In this document: piece after piece, positions 1 to 12,800 of the stretch
Layout: each line of letters starts with the position of its first letter
Numbering within the stretch: the stretch's first letter is position 1
From: Hofstenia miamia
Taxonomy: Eukaryota > Xenacoelomorpha > Acoela
Assembly (NCBI GenBank): GCA_004352715.1
Contig: SCFE01000064.1
Location: forward strand, 1,714,226 to 1,778,225
Direction of reading: 5' to 3'
Length of the DNA: 64,000 nt
Notes under the pieces: generated by a model
Databases searched by the model: none
The model's input: only the letters and a program-made list of their open reading frames with translations
Told to the model about the DNA's origin: nothing
Translations under genes and position numbers: made by a program

Positions 1-116
1 ATTTTAAAAAACTTAATCAAAATTTTTCCTATGTTGACATCACTGTTTTCAGCTTTAAGGTATCTTACTTTGATAAAAAATATCTGTATCACTTCCCCCA
101 TATTTTCATTTCAAAC

Positions 117-531
117 AAGGCTGGCACCATCAAAAACTAAAGACCATTAGAGACTTTATTAAAATAAAATTGTAATTTCATATATGAAGTCAAGTTCAAG
201 TTATTTGGCCAGAGTTCAAGTTTTTACTTTTCAAGTTTGAGTTGGAGGATTTTTCAAAGAAAACTTTTAGTTCAATCATGTTTTTTCTATGTCCAAGTTT
301 TTAGTGTAAAAAACAATTATTTTACAGAAATTTCTAAGCTAAAAAATAACCATTTTTGATAGATTAAGAAATTAAAATTTGAAATACTTTAATTATTATG
401 CATTTTTGAGTGGAGCTTCAATCAAGTTCAAGTTTAAAGTTTGATGATTTTTCATCTTAGTTTTTCTGATCAAGTTTTGCTAGCTTATTTGAGTTTGAGT
501 TCTGCACATTCTGAATGCTCAAAAATCCTGT
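117..531. repeat. Dispersed repeat rich in CAAGTTTGAGTT, copy A
   Basis: The stretch carries many direct copies of CAAGTTTGAGTT/GAGTTCAAGTTT-like words. Its right half (AATCAAGTTCAAG, TTTGATGATTT, TCAAGTTTTGCTAGC) aligns with 2640-2720. Dense subterminal repeats in an AT-rich stretch are typical of non-autonomous hAT-type elements. A possible end is GGCTGGCACCATC at the left edge, but I could not fix target duplications. No coding content is seen, and nothing recognisable lies between here and the next copy near 1195. Confidence 0.5.
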
Positions 532-1194
532 TTATCAATGCATTATTTTACAGCTGTCATAATATGTAAAAATTACCTTAATTGGGACATTGATTAAGAT
601 GCAACTAGTTAAAATTGCAATTACATAAGATAAGCATAAAAATAATTATTCACTTTCTTGTTGCTTTTCAATTGTCCAAATTTTTCACAAATTTAACTTT
701 GTGTATTAGCTAATGTGAAATCATCCACAAAATAACTAGAGAATGTATTAATTGTAACATTTTATTTATTCTAAATATTTATTGTGACAAACAAAATTAA
801 TCTGTTAAAATTTGAATCAGATGCAAAGAACAATCTGAGTTTAGTTCTGTCTCAGTAGAAATTGGAATATGCAGGCTACAGATTTGCCAAGAATCAAATT
901 GCAAAACAAGTGAGTTACTTTTGTAATTTGAAAAGGAAAAACCTGATTTGTGAACTTAGAATAGTACCTACATTTATGATGCATGGACTTCAAAAAACAA
1001 GTAAGGGAAAAAGTACCAGACAGCTGTCAATAGAAAGCTCTTAATTTACTAATGTTAATTAATTTGACAAATTTTTAAGACTTTTTTAATTTAAAAAAAT
1101 AGTTTACTGTTTGTATATATTTGTAGTTTACTCATTTACATTTTGTAAAATTATCACTTTACTAAAAAATGTCTTTGTATTTAGCTATAAATAG

Positions 1195-1475
1195 GATTTT
1201 CAAGTCAGTCAAAGTTTGAGTTTTTACATTTGAGTTCAAGCTCAAATATTGTATAAAACCAATTCCAATTTCAATAGGGATTTTCCTAATTTTTAGACTT
1301 TTAGAATAATACAAAATTTATTTACAATAATTGTTAGCTAAATTATAATTATATATATTTTATGATATTTCAAGTTGATTTTTGATTGAGTTTGAGTTTG
1401 AGCTTCAATGATTTCTCTTCTGAGCTTGTTTGAGTTCAAATTCTTCACAGTCTTTTTACTTGAAAACCCTGGCCA
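1195..1475. repeat. Dispersed repeat rich in CAAGTTTGAGTT, copy B
   Basis: The stretch has the same word family as copy A (AAAGTTTGAGTTTTTAC, GAGTTTGAGTTTGAGCTT) and ends near AAAACCCTGG, which resembles the inverted hAT terminus CCAGGGTTTT. It is more diverged than copies A and C. No gene is seen between this copy and 2440. Confidence 0.4.
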
Positions 1476-2444
1476 TGCAATGTAAAATCAAGTTTCATTA
1501 CTTTATCTTAATCTTATGTTGTTAATATATTTAAGGTAGATACAAGATTAAGTATTATAGACATTTGAGAATATATTTACATCTAATATTTCAAATACAA
1601 AAATTATTGAATATAAACTAAATGTCTACTAACAGCAAGTTCAATGAAATTATCAATATAATTGGTGACATGTGTACCTGCTAGTATTTTTCCTGAATGA
1701 ATAATCATGCAAACAAAATAAGCTTTTGGGTATTTTGGCCTATTGTTTAACTTCTAATGTTAACAGCAATGCTTGTAAGATTAGGCTATAATGAGTTAAT
1801 TTAATTTATAAGTACTCACTATTGTCAAGTACAACAAAATAATTAATGTATTTATAACTGACATAAACAGCATTAAACAACACAATAAACCATAGCTCAA
1901 TACCAAAATAGCAAACAAGGATACAGCTAAAACAGAAATGAGATTTCTACAACACATCACCCATTAGAACCCTGTGATTGGGTTCTTACTCTGCTTCTTT
2001 CTCTCCTTCTCATAGTGGCCATCTTTGTGAAGCAAGTCATCATGGAAGACAAAGTCAAATGCAAGTCCAGGAAAGAGTCACATTATTCCTAACATTAGCA
2101 AATGCCTTAAAATTATATTGGTTAAGCAATAACTGTCATCTAAATGTAGCATTAGACATGACTTTTCTGACAGTACATGTACAATGCCATTACAATAATG
2201 TATTTGTAAATTTAAGTAAAATTGTTTTAGGACAATAAAATTGATTAAAACATCCTTTTTCTGTGATTGCACTTAGACATTGTGTTATGCAAAATTCATG
2301 CTATTCTGCACTATTCAATTTTATTATTGATTTGAAAAGGCAAAAATACATTTTTATTTGTTTTTGGTTTAGTAATCCTTAATATATTTTTTGTCCTATC
2401 AATCTGACAACCAACCCAATTAATATGTGCCTGTTTGAATGAAT

Positions 2445-2735
2445 CAGAGTTCCTGAGTCAAGTTTGAGTTACTTATTCCTAGCTTGAGTTATTATCTTTT
2501 AGTTTGAGTTCCATTAATTTGAAGAAAATTCTGAGTTTTATCAAGTTTTCTAGGCTAAAAAACATTAGTTGTGCAACAATTCTAACCTAATTTATTTTTG
2601 ATTGATAAAGAAACTAAAATGTGCAAGAGCTTATTTTTTCAAAAGCATTTTTAATCAAGTTCAGGTTTTGATGATTTGCCTTCTAATTTTCCTCATCAAG
2701 TTTTATGAACTCATTACAGTTCAAGTTATTAATGT
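2445..2735. repeat. Dispersed repeat rich in CAAGTTTGAGTT, copy C
   Basis: This copy aligns with copy A over most of its length, with shared blocks TCTAGGCTAAAAAAC, TTTTTGAT, AATCAAGTTCAGGTTTTGATGATTT and ATCAAGTTTT. Together the three copies mark 0-2.7 kb as repeat-derived intergenic DNA. Confidence 0.45.
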
Positions 2736-2945
2736 AATTATTGTCTAAAATGACTTTGTTGATCAGCAGCATCATTATCTGTTTTAAGATAATTGATAAT
2801 TGGTTTGAGAAATGTGGTATCCATTTAAAGCACCAACTCAGAAATTATCTACAGCATTCATAAGTGTTTAAAATTAGCCTTATTGGGAAATTACTTAAGA
2901 GACATCTAGTTAAAACAGTAGTTATATGAACTAAGGATTAAATTA

Positions 2946-3155
2946 TCATTTCACTTCATTTTGAAATTTGCAATTTTCCAAATGTTTCAAGTTTTGAACT
3001 TTAATTGTAGAATCAGGGGCAGGAACTAGAACAGCACTGGGCAACTCAATATCATGGCAGAAGGTTGCAAGAGTGACCATCTTATAGTGGCCCTGATTAT
3101 CTAGCAATAAATAAAGACTTCGAAAACATTGGAAATTCATCAATGTAACTAGTAC
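2946..3155 (-). CDS. Candidate terminal exon, unknown protein
   Basis: On the minus strand a good acceptor (pyrimidine-rich tract then CAG at 3156-3158) is followed by 69 open codons and a TGA at 2946. The frame starts in phase 0, and the peptide contains GHYKMVTLATFCHDIELP and ends KFQNEVK. The frame is longer and richer in G+C than its surroundings, which suggests a real last exon. I recognise no domain and found no partner exon upstream. It could be a chance frame or a transposon remnant. Confidence 0.3.
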   Translation of the reverse strand, partial: VLVTLMNFQCFRSLYLLLDNQGHYKMVTLATFCHDIELPSAVLVPAPDSTIKVQNLKHLENCKFQNEVK

Positions 3156-4762
3156 CTGTTTAGAAAGAAAACATCCAGGATGACCAATTTGTATGGCTTC
3201 AAGCCAGAGTGATGTCCAAGAACAGAGGTTTGTAAACTCACTTGAAAGGTGCTACTCTATTTGTCTCACTTATTATTATTTAGCTCCATAAACAATAAAC
3301 ATCTCAAGTGTGTTCTTATCTCTCAGCTCATGTAATAATAGCATGTAATTCCCATGCATCATACTGACGTCACTAAAGTACATCAAAGAACATAGTTAAA
3401 AAGAACTAATCTTAGGCACAGTTCCCCAAGGTACTCTACAGAATTGATCAATTAAACTTTTATTGTTTTTTGTATGACGCTATTTACCATATTGATAATG
3501 CTTTCTCATTAATTCTATACGCTAAGAGATATTTTACAGTGATTTCCATAGTTATATCCTTTCTGACTGCTGTAAAATAATTTATGACGATTGTTAGATA
3601 ATGCATTAACAGATTTAAGTGTTAACCATTTTTGACATCTAAATTTTAGACATTAAAACTACATTCAATATAATGCAGGATTAGTGATTTCCAAAAGAAG
3701 TTAAATTTATTGTAAATTAATTTAATCAATTGCAAGTTCTTTAAGTTGTGATTGCCAAATAATATTCGTGTTATAATTTCTATTTGCCTGCTTTATTCAA
3801 ATTAAAAACTTTTATCTGAAAAACAGAATATTCATCTATTAGATCAAAAAAACTAATTTCACATCACCAAAAAAATATTCTCACTTCTTTAAATTTAAAT
3901 GTTACAACTTAATTTTGTATTTTATTGCTATTGCCAATAAATTTTTTAAAATTCCACAAATCAATATGTGCTAATCAAAATTTGTAACGTCGCCTATACA
4001 CTACAAAAATATTGTAAATACAAAAACAGTAGGCATAAAGAAGGCAAATGATATGGTAACTGGATGGAATTTATATCTCGATAGTATGCGGTTATTTAAC
4101 AGGATTGCAGCACAGAAGCAGTTATTATAGATAATTGAGTTTTGCCAGATCCAATCTCACAAACAATTGCGGATATTGTTCGTCTGTACATTTAGGCTTC
4201 GACGTATGTGTGGTGCAGTTAGAAGCGGGTTGCCTATCAGTGTCCCTTGAGTTGGCTTGCTTGCAGGTTTCTCCTGACAGGATAGTAAATGTGAAAGATT
4301 TTAATAATGGGTGAAGCAAACACGTACGTGTTAATTGTTACCACCTACACTATGATTTTGATTCATTTTGAAAATTGATGTTCACAATCAATTGCATACA
4401 GCATATTAAATATATTCATTTTAGCGTCTGTTTCTTAGTAGTTTTCAAAATGAAAGGTTGTTACAAACTGGTTTAGGATTTTAAATTAATGTATTATTGC
4501 AGGAATGGATTTTTATTAGAAAATTGTTTCTTGTAAGTCATGATTGTATTGCGATTTTTCAAGATTTTCACAATATTTCTCGAATTTTTGTTTAAAAGCC
4601 TTTCCAATCATATTTTCTATTAATATCGTATTCAATTGTGAAATCACACCAATATACGGGCATGCAAACGTGGCGAAATATTGTTAACAAGAATTGTAAA
4701 TATAAATATTTGATTGCAAAAATTTACATAAATTCTTTTAGAAATTATAAAAATATAGAAAT
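3156..4762. other. Intergenic or intronic stretch, no supported gene
   Basis: AT-rich sequence with no convincing exon. A slightly GC-richer patch at about 4120-4320 has short open frames on the minus strand but no supporting splice pair. Confidence 0.4.
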
Positions 4763-5034
4763 TTATTTAAATATACATTGAAATAGACATAAAAATACAA
4801 ATAGACACATTTTTGCATGATTGCTGATTACTAAGGAAATCATTGCTTCCTTTACTCTGTAACATTGCTCCGACTTTTCAAGTTCTAATTCATTGTAGTA
4901 TTTTATCATTAATTTATTTAAATTCTTAAGTTTTTGGTGAGTTTCATAATCCTTGAAAGCAATCCCACTTAATCTGATGAAGAGGACATCTTCCAAGCAA
5001 CCATTTATTAAATTGCAGAGGAGTCTGTGATTGT
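4763..5034 (-). CDS. Candidate terminal exon, unknown protein
   Basis: On the minus strand GATTTTTTAG at 5035-5044 gives a strong acceptor, followed by about 90 open codons to a TAA at 4763, entering in phase 1. The first part is charged and helix-like (IAFKDYETHQKLKNLNKLM, YYNELELEKSEQCYRVKEA) and the last 17 residues are hydrophobic (CLFVFLCLFQCIF), as in a tail anchor. I recognise no family. The upstream exon was not found between here and 5872, so this is a candidate only. Confidence 0.35.
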
Positions 5035-5872
5035 CTAAAAAATCTTTGTTAATTTAGTATTGTTTACTTTGGTCATATCCATCCTTATTAATGCTATGCT
5101 AGATGTTACATATGTATGGGGACTACTATAAAGAATATTATTTTTATATCGTGATTGATACATGCATGATTGCAGAATTTGATTTTACTATTGTTTGAAA
5201 ATTTAGTGTTAGAGTTATATATTGGAAGTTATACTAAATCAATAATACGATTTGAAAATGCGTTTTGCAAATGATTTCCACAAAAGCCTATTTTTGGGGA
5301 AACAAAATTCTTAAATATTAAGAAGGGTCTGGAATTCCAGTTATAGCTAGATGCCATCAAGCAGTTGATTTGTTACGAAATTAAATGTAACATGAGAATA
5401 ACATATTTTAAGACCCCGTGATGAATATAGTGATCATCACCTCGAATTTTAGAAATATGTTTGCAATATTTCTCTTATAACTTTTTTTATAGTGGTTAAA
5501 AATACTCATGAAACACCCGCCAGTAATTTGTGTACAATTGATAAACATTTTTTACATTATATATTAATCGCGGACAAAAGTTTGACTACTGTGCACTCTT
5601 CATTGTTGCCTCAACAAATGATTTTTCGAATTTTGTGAAATTCTTTTCTCAGAAGGAATGTCTAAGTGGGACTGAAGTTCCTTAGATGTTAGATATACGC
5701 AGACAATTCTGCAGTTATATCTATAAATTGGAAAGATTGTTTTGCAATCACCGTCTTCAAATATATTAATTATCAAATGCGATTAATTTATATATATATT
5801 TTTTTAAGTCTATTGTAGCATCGCTGGTAGTTGTTACTATTTATCGGCCAGACCTCGCGCTTTTCTTGTTAG
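5035..5872. other. Unannotated AT-rich stretch left of the 4-kb duplication
   Basis: I see no gene or element here. It is the unique left flank of the duplicated block. Confidence 0.4.
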
Positions 5873-6339
5873 TGACTGGTAGTTGTAATATTTGTAAATA
5901 TTGTAAATAACCTTGTATATAAAAAGAACAAAGCATTTGTAAATAAAAATAGTTTGAACTGTATTCTCTTTGTATTCACTAGAATCACACCCCAGTGATT
6001 CTACACTATCATTATTGTTTAAATCTGGGCAGAACTCCTTTAATATATCGTTGTGACTTAAATACTTTCTGTTCACTTTCCGTATGATATTATGCGCTTA
6101 ATTCATTACAATAATCTCCAGGGATTGATAAATGTGCATAAGTAGTCAATTTTGGGACCTAAAGATTATACAATATTGCATTCTGAATTTTATGCTCGTA
6201 TTCAATCCTGAGATGTATAAGTATTTGCATTCAACAGTGCTATATTTATAAAAAAACTGTCAATATTAATATATTCGTTTATTTTATACTTTGCTAATTT
6301 AATAGTAATAACAATAATATTAATAATAACAAATAATAA

Positions 6340-7510
6340 TAATAATAATAATAATAATTATTATTATGGCGCTAACTACACCTCACCTATTATAATGGCG
6401 CTAGATACAAAAACTATTATAATGGCGCTTAATATTTTTGCCTGAATATTATAATTGTGCTTAATACTATTACTATTATTAAGCAAAAATTTTTTGAAAA
6501 AGATTGATTTTTTTGGTATATATATGAAGTAGACTAGGCAGTAAGTTACATCCATACTGCATTTTCTAAATAAACTCATATCTTGATTATTTTTTAATAA
6601 AAAATTTTTTGGGGCATGCCCTTGCGAAAACTTAGATTGCGTAGTGAATAATGTTCGGGTTGGCTTCAAACTAGTTTTATTCGCTTCTAAATTAAATTTT
6701 AGATCTAGATAATGGGTTCAATTTTTTTAGAAGAGTTTTTTAAGAAATCTTAACATGAACCATCGTAGGGGCAGGATAATGTAGGACGTTACTGAATCAA
6801 ACAATTTTGATAATTTCAGAAGTATGTTCTAGATGTAAAATATAATTTGTAAGAGAATAAAAGTAGTCCGAAGTCGATCCGAGTATTATTAGCTGCACAG
6901 CGTTTTATTAAGGGTCATTTCCTTCAAAAAAAATTTTTTTGCGAAATTGTTGATTGTGCTATAAATAATGCTCAGATCGATTTCGGACTACTTTTATTCT
7001 CTTCTAAACTTTATTTTACACCTAGAAAGTCAATTTCGCGTTACTTTAGGTTAACCCAAGACCTGATTTTGCTAAGACCAGCTGGGGAAAATTTTTACTT
7101 CAAGAACCAAACTAAGTGTGGGAAAAATTGTTCAAATGTGTAGATTGTTGTATGTAATAATCTATTTTATAATTTCACAGTAAGATGTACCTATATTCCA
7201 GAAGAAATTACAATAATATAGACCCTTAGTTATATTTAGCGGCATCATATTAGTTCAATTTAGTATGTATTCAGCGCCCTCATAATAGTTCATTTTGCCA
7301 AAATTTGGAAGCCCCTATCTCGTAAACTAATGCCCCCATCTTGCTCAAACTTAAGACACAATTTAAGCATTGCATAGCGAAGCTACACGCCAAGTTTCAT
7401 TGAAATCGAATAAAAACTTAAGCCAAATAATGCAAAGGGCGCTAAATGCAGTGAATTTCCCGAAAATCAGTTATTCAGCGCCATACCATAATAATAATAA
7501 TAATAATTGG
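6340..7510. repeat. 1.2-kb element with microsatellite-flanked inverted ends (in copy 1)
   Basis: The ends are inverted: ATTATTATGGCGCT on the left and AGCGCCATACCATAATAAT on the right, each next to an (AAT)n/(ATT)n tract. GGCGCT/AGCGCC recurs inside both ends. The centre holds a near-perfect inverted pair at 6853-6890 and 6964-7002 (GAGAATAAAAGTAGTCCGAA and its complement, about four mismatches) and a third, weaker direct copy at about 6650-6692. There is no credible ORF. It looks like a MITE or a composite non-autonomous element; I cannot name the family. Confidence 0.5.
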
Positions 7511-7992
7511 CGTGCCGGTATTATAATTATTGGCTATCAGTTACTGGCAACAGCCAATCATATTTAGTTCCTTAAAACTGATAAATAGTCTTGAACATAA
7601 CGAAAATTATGATAAACTAATTTTTCTTTTGTTTGTACTATGATTGTACTATGAATATGTAAGTATGAGCGTAAACAGTTTTTAACTAATGAATAAGTGC
7701 CTTAAATTCTTATTTGTTAGTATACACTTTCAATCCTAATAATAATGGGTAGTATTTTGGACAACGCTGGATTTGCACATCATATTCTCATTTGAAATGA
7801 AGGATTATGGTGCACTGCATTCTGGAATTGCTTGCCAATTTTAAGGAGCGTGGTGGATTAGAAGTAAAACTAGTTCCAAAAATTAATACACATGTTAATA
7901 ATCAGTGAGTTTGCAGACTATTTTTATTCACAACTATCATATTGGGTAAATATTTATTTTAGCATGTATTGATAAGTTTATTCTATAGAAAT

Positions 7993-8224
7993 CTAACCTT
8001 TCGATGAAAAGGTAGCACGTAGCGACTTTGCTAATTTTTTGGTGGCACTGTAAATTCTTGAATCTTTGGAACTGTATCCGCACAAGGAAATCTGTGTGTG
8101 TCTGTTGGGTCTTGTATGATAATCAATGACAACGATCATTTTTTTATACTTATTTGAATTTATGAATGCGTTTATTTGGCGATGATAGTTTTCATAGGCT
8201 TTTCTTACTTCATGGTTGCGTGGT
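7993..8224 (-). pseudogene. Duplicate of the last exon of the four-exon secreted-protein gene
   Basis: This is the same 232-nt sequence as exon 4 at 12020-12251, with the acceptor TTTATTTTTTAG and the stop TAG. It lies in copy 1 of the duplicated block and is separated from exon 3 by copy 2, so it is most likely an assembly duplicate. If the duplication were real, it would be an orphan exon. Confidence 0.7.
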
Positions 8225-9887
8225 CTAAAAAATAAACATTTGTATTTCTCCAAATACATTTCTAAAATGAATTCCAATTTATATTGATTATTTTAGATGT
8301 ATATAGGTATAGTTTTTTTCACATATTTTAGATCAGCTACTCAAGTGTAATTGCAAGGCTGTTTATTGAAGAAATGTGTACTTTCATAAGAATCAATTAT
8401 ATAATTATCTCAAAAGATCAGTTTTTCATATTTGTAGAATTAATATGTAATAGTACCATGTCTTGATTATAATTATCAACAAAAAAAACTGTATGGACCC
8501 ATCTGGCTTAAAACTGGTTCCAGTTTCATTGCAGAAAAATGTGGTTTTCAAGTACTCGTTGGACCAGTTTTATATAACAATACAGTTTCATCAAGCAAGT
8601 GCGTGCATTTGCATAAATTTATTCATATAAGAGCTTTAGAAAGCTGACATCTCCTTATATCCTTGACTTTGTAATTTGATTTCTAATTTTATTAGTATTA
8701 ATATTAACTTAACAACAGTGGAAATTATATGTTCAATATTTTTGTAAACAAGGTCCACTATCGCATGGGGAAACCTACTAAAGTATTACTTGAAAATGCA
8801 TATTTGACATTTAGAAATACTTGCAAGTGCTTTGATGCTTCAATAAATCGTCATGTTGGGTTTTGTGTTTGGGCTTTTTATAATTTGATGTGGTGAAGTT
8901 AGAGATGGAAATAATTACAGCAAGTCTACAGCATCTGACTGGCAGATACATCAGTGGCTATTGAAAATTCTTTATTGAAACAGGACTAATCTCAAACCAA
9001 TTTTGAGTGAAACTAAATCCATAGACTAATGAAAAAATTTGTTTGTAATAATTACAATGATTTTTCATGTTGATATTAAAGTACTCGAAATATTTGTTTT
9101 TTCTGAATATTTGAGACTTGCCCTTTGATATCTGGTAAATGCGATACTGTGAATAACTGATTCATAATTTCTTTGTATTAGGAATGGAATTTTAAATATT
9201 TACTTAGTTCATATTATATATATATATAATTTGATTTCAATGAAATCTGTTACATTCAAGAAAGTCTCTGTTGCATTCAGAAAAGTGTTTCTATGTAAAC
9301 TAGCTAAAAATACCCATTATTTCATTCTCGAAAATAATATGTAGTTTTTCACTTGGTATCTTGCTTCAAAATACAGTTATGCCTGACTCACTTAGTTGGT
9401 ATGACTTATATGTATTTGCAATGGCATTGCGATTTAGTATTGCAGAACTAGAGGAGTGACGGAAACCTGTTTTGCATGAATAGTGATAGGTTCTAAATAT
9501 TGCCTTTTAGGAAAGAAAGTTTAAGCTTGAGTTCTTGATTAATAAAATCTGAATATACAGCTTCCTAATTACTATTATCTCTTCCAGTCAAATTAACTTA
9601 TTGCCAATAAATATTTTGTTTCAAGAAAACTTTTTGAGTATTGGATTTTTCATAATTTTTTGTGCACTGTTATATATTTCGTCCGGCATGACATAAATTG
9701 TGTTTTAACTAGTTATTAGACAGACTTTTTTTAATTCAACAGAGACTTCATTGAAATCAAATCTACTTAATTGAATGCAACAGAGACTTTTTTTCTAAGA
9801 ATTGTATGTGTGCCTCAAATAGTTTATAAAGGGTAATATATTCTAAAAAACTGAAGGTGACTTGCTGTATTTATATTAGTGTGCGAT

Positions 9888-9888
9888 N
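9888..9888. other. Single-N contig join
   Basis: One N separates GTGCGAT, the end of copy 1, from TGACTGGTAGTT, the start of copy 2. The same kind of one-base join occurs at 35974. Confidence 0.9.
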
Positions 9889-12800
9889 TGACTGGTAGTT
9901 GTAATATTTGTAAATATTGTAAATAACCTTGTATATAAAAAGAACAAAGCATTTGTAAATAAAAATAGTTTGAACTGTATTCTCTTTGTATTCACTAGAA
10001 TCACACCCCAGTGATTCTACACTATCATTATTGTTTAAATCTGGGCAGAACTCCTTTAATATATCGTTGTGACTTAAATACTTTCTGTTCACTTTCCGTA
10101 TGATATTATGCGCTTAATTCATTACAATAATCTCCAGGGATTGATAAATGTGCATAAGTAGTCAATTTTGGGACCTAAAGATTATACAATATTGCATTCT
10201 GAATTTTATGCTCGTATTCAATCCTGAGATGTATAAGTATTTGCATTCAAAATTGTCGCAACAGTGCTATATTTATAAAAAAACTGTCAATATTAATATA
10301 TTCGTTTATTTTATACTTTGCTAATTTAATAGTAATAACAATAATATTAATAATAACAAATAATAATAATAATAATAATTATTATTATTATTATGGCGCT
10401 AACTACACCTCACCTATTATAATGGCGCTAGATACAAAAACTATTATAATGGCGCTTAATATTTTTGCCTGAATATTATAATTGTGCTTAATACTATTAC
10501 TATTATTAAGCAAAAATTTTTTGAAAAAGATTGATTTTTTTGGTATATATATGAAGTAGACTAGGCAGTAAGTTACATCCATACTGCATTTTCTAAATAA
10601 ACTCATATCTTGATTATTTTTTAATAAAAAATTTTTTGGGGCATGCCCTTGCGAAAACTTAGATTGCGTAGTGAATAATGTTCGGGTTGGCTTCAAACTA
10701 GTTTTATTCGCTTCTAAATTAAATTTTAGATCTAGATAATGGGTTCAATTTTTTTAGAAGAGTTTTTTAAGAAATCTTAACATGAACCATCGTAGGGGCA
10801 GGATAATGTAGGACGTTACTGAATCAAACAATTTTGATAATTTCAGAAGTATGTTCTAGATGTAAAATATAATTTGTAAGAGAATAAAAGTAGTCCGAAG
10901 TCGATCCGAGTATTATTAGCTGCACAGCGTTTTATTAAGGGTCATTTCCTTCAAAAAAAATTTTTTTGCGAAATTGTTGATTGTGCTATAAATAATGCTC
11001 AGATCGATTTCGGACTACTTTTATTCTCTTCTAAACTTTATTTTACACCTAGAAAGTCAATTTCGCGTTACTTTAGGTTAACCCAAGACCTGATTTTGCT
11101 AAGACCAGCTGGGGAAAATTTTTACTTCAAGAACCAAACTAAGTGTGGGAAAAATTGTTCAAATGTGTAGATTGTTGTATGTAATAATCTATTTTATAAT
11201 TTCACAGTAAGATGTACCTATATTCCAGAAGAAATTACAATAATATAGACCCTTAGTTATATTTAGCGGCATCATATTAGTTCAATTTAGTATGTATTCA
11301 GCGCCCTCATAATAGTTCATTTTGCCAAAATTTGGAAGCCCCTATCTCGTAAACTAATGCCCCCATCTTGCTCAAACTTAAGACACAATTTAAGCATTGC
11401 ATAGCGAAGCTACACGCCAAGTTTCATTGAAATCGAATAAAAACTTAAGCCAAATAATGCAAAGGGCGCTAAATGCAGTGAATTTCCCGAAAATCAGTTA
11501 TTCAGCGCCATACCATAATAATAATAATAATAATTGGCGTGCCGGTATTATAATTATTGGCTATCAGTTACTGGCAACAGCCAATCATATTTAGTTCCTT
11601 AAAACTGATAAATAGTCTTGAACATAACGAAAATTATGATAAACTAATTTTTCTTTTGTTTGTACTATGATTGTACTATGAATATGTAAGTATGAGCGTA
11701 AACAGTTTTTAACTAATGAATAAGTGCCTTAAATTCTTATTTGTTAGTATACACTTTCAATCCTAATAATAATGGGTAGTATTTTGGACAACGCTGGATT
11801 TGCACATCATATTCTCATTTGAAATGAAGGATTATGGTGCACTGCATTCTGGAATTGCTTGCCAATTTTAAGGAGCGTGGTGGATTAGAAGTAAAACTAG
11901 TTCCAAAAATTAATACACATGTTAATAATCAGTGAGTTTGCAGACTATTTTTATTCACAACTATCATATTGGGTAAATATTTATTTTAGCATGTATTGAT
12001 AAGTTTATTCTATAGAAATCTAACCTTTCGATGAAAAGGTAGCACGTAGCGACTTTGCTAATTTTTTGGTGGCACTGTAAATTCTTGAATCTTTGGAACT
12101 GTATCCGCACAAGGAAATCTGTGTGTGTCTGTTGGGTCTTGTATGATAATCAATGACAACGATCATTTTTTTATACTTATTTGAATTTATGAATGCGTTT
12201 ATTTGGCGATGATAGTTTTCATAGGCTTTTCTTACTTCATGGTTGCGTGGTCTAAAAAATAAACATTTGTATTTCTCCAAATACATTTCTAAAATGAATT
12301 CCAATTTATATTGATTATTTTAGATGTATATAGGTATAGTTTTTTTCACATATTTTAGATCAGCTACTCAAGTGTAATTGCAAGGCTGTTTATTGAAGAA
12401 ATGTGTACTTTCATAAGAATCAATTATATAATTATCTCAAAAGATCAGTTTTTCATATTTGTAGAATTAATATGTAATAGTACCATGTCTTGATTATAAT
12501 TATCAACAAAAAAAACTGTATGGACCCATCTGGCTTAAAACTGGTTCCAGTTTCATTGCAGAAAAATGTGGTTTTCAAGTACTCGTTGGACCAGTTTTAT
12601 ATAACAATACAGTTTCATCAAGCAAGTGCGTGCATTTGCATAAATTTATTCATATAAGAGCTTTAGAAAGCTGACATCTCCTTATATCCTTGACTTTGTA
12701 ATTTGATTTCTAATTTTATTAGTATTAATATTAACTTAACAACAGTGGAAATTATATGTTCAATATTTTTGTAAACAAGGTCCACTATCGCATGGGGAAA

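Larger units (their letters stand above)
5873..9887. repeat. 4-kb duplicated block, copy 1 (probable false duplication)
   Basis: This block recurs at 9889-13914. In all stretches compared the two match, except for an 11-bp insertion in copy 2 (AATTGTCGCA plus one base, near 10248) and a rearranged ATT/AAT microsatellite of equal length near 6340/10367. Copy 1 stops at GTGCGAT, a single N follows, and copy 2 begins at once. Copy 2 then runs past the same GTGCGAT into unique DNA. This is what two overlapping, unmerged contigs or haplotypes would give. Confidence 0.9.

Noticed and set aside
4125-4319. Minus-strand reading with a Walker A-like stretch (EIGSGKTQLS), reminiscent of RAD51 paralogues
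   Set aside because: The first Gly of the motif is Cys, the frame is short and bounded by stops, and no other RecA motif is nearby.
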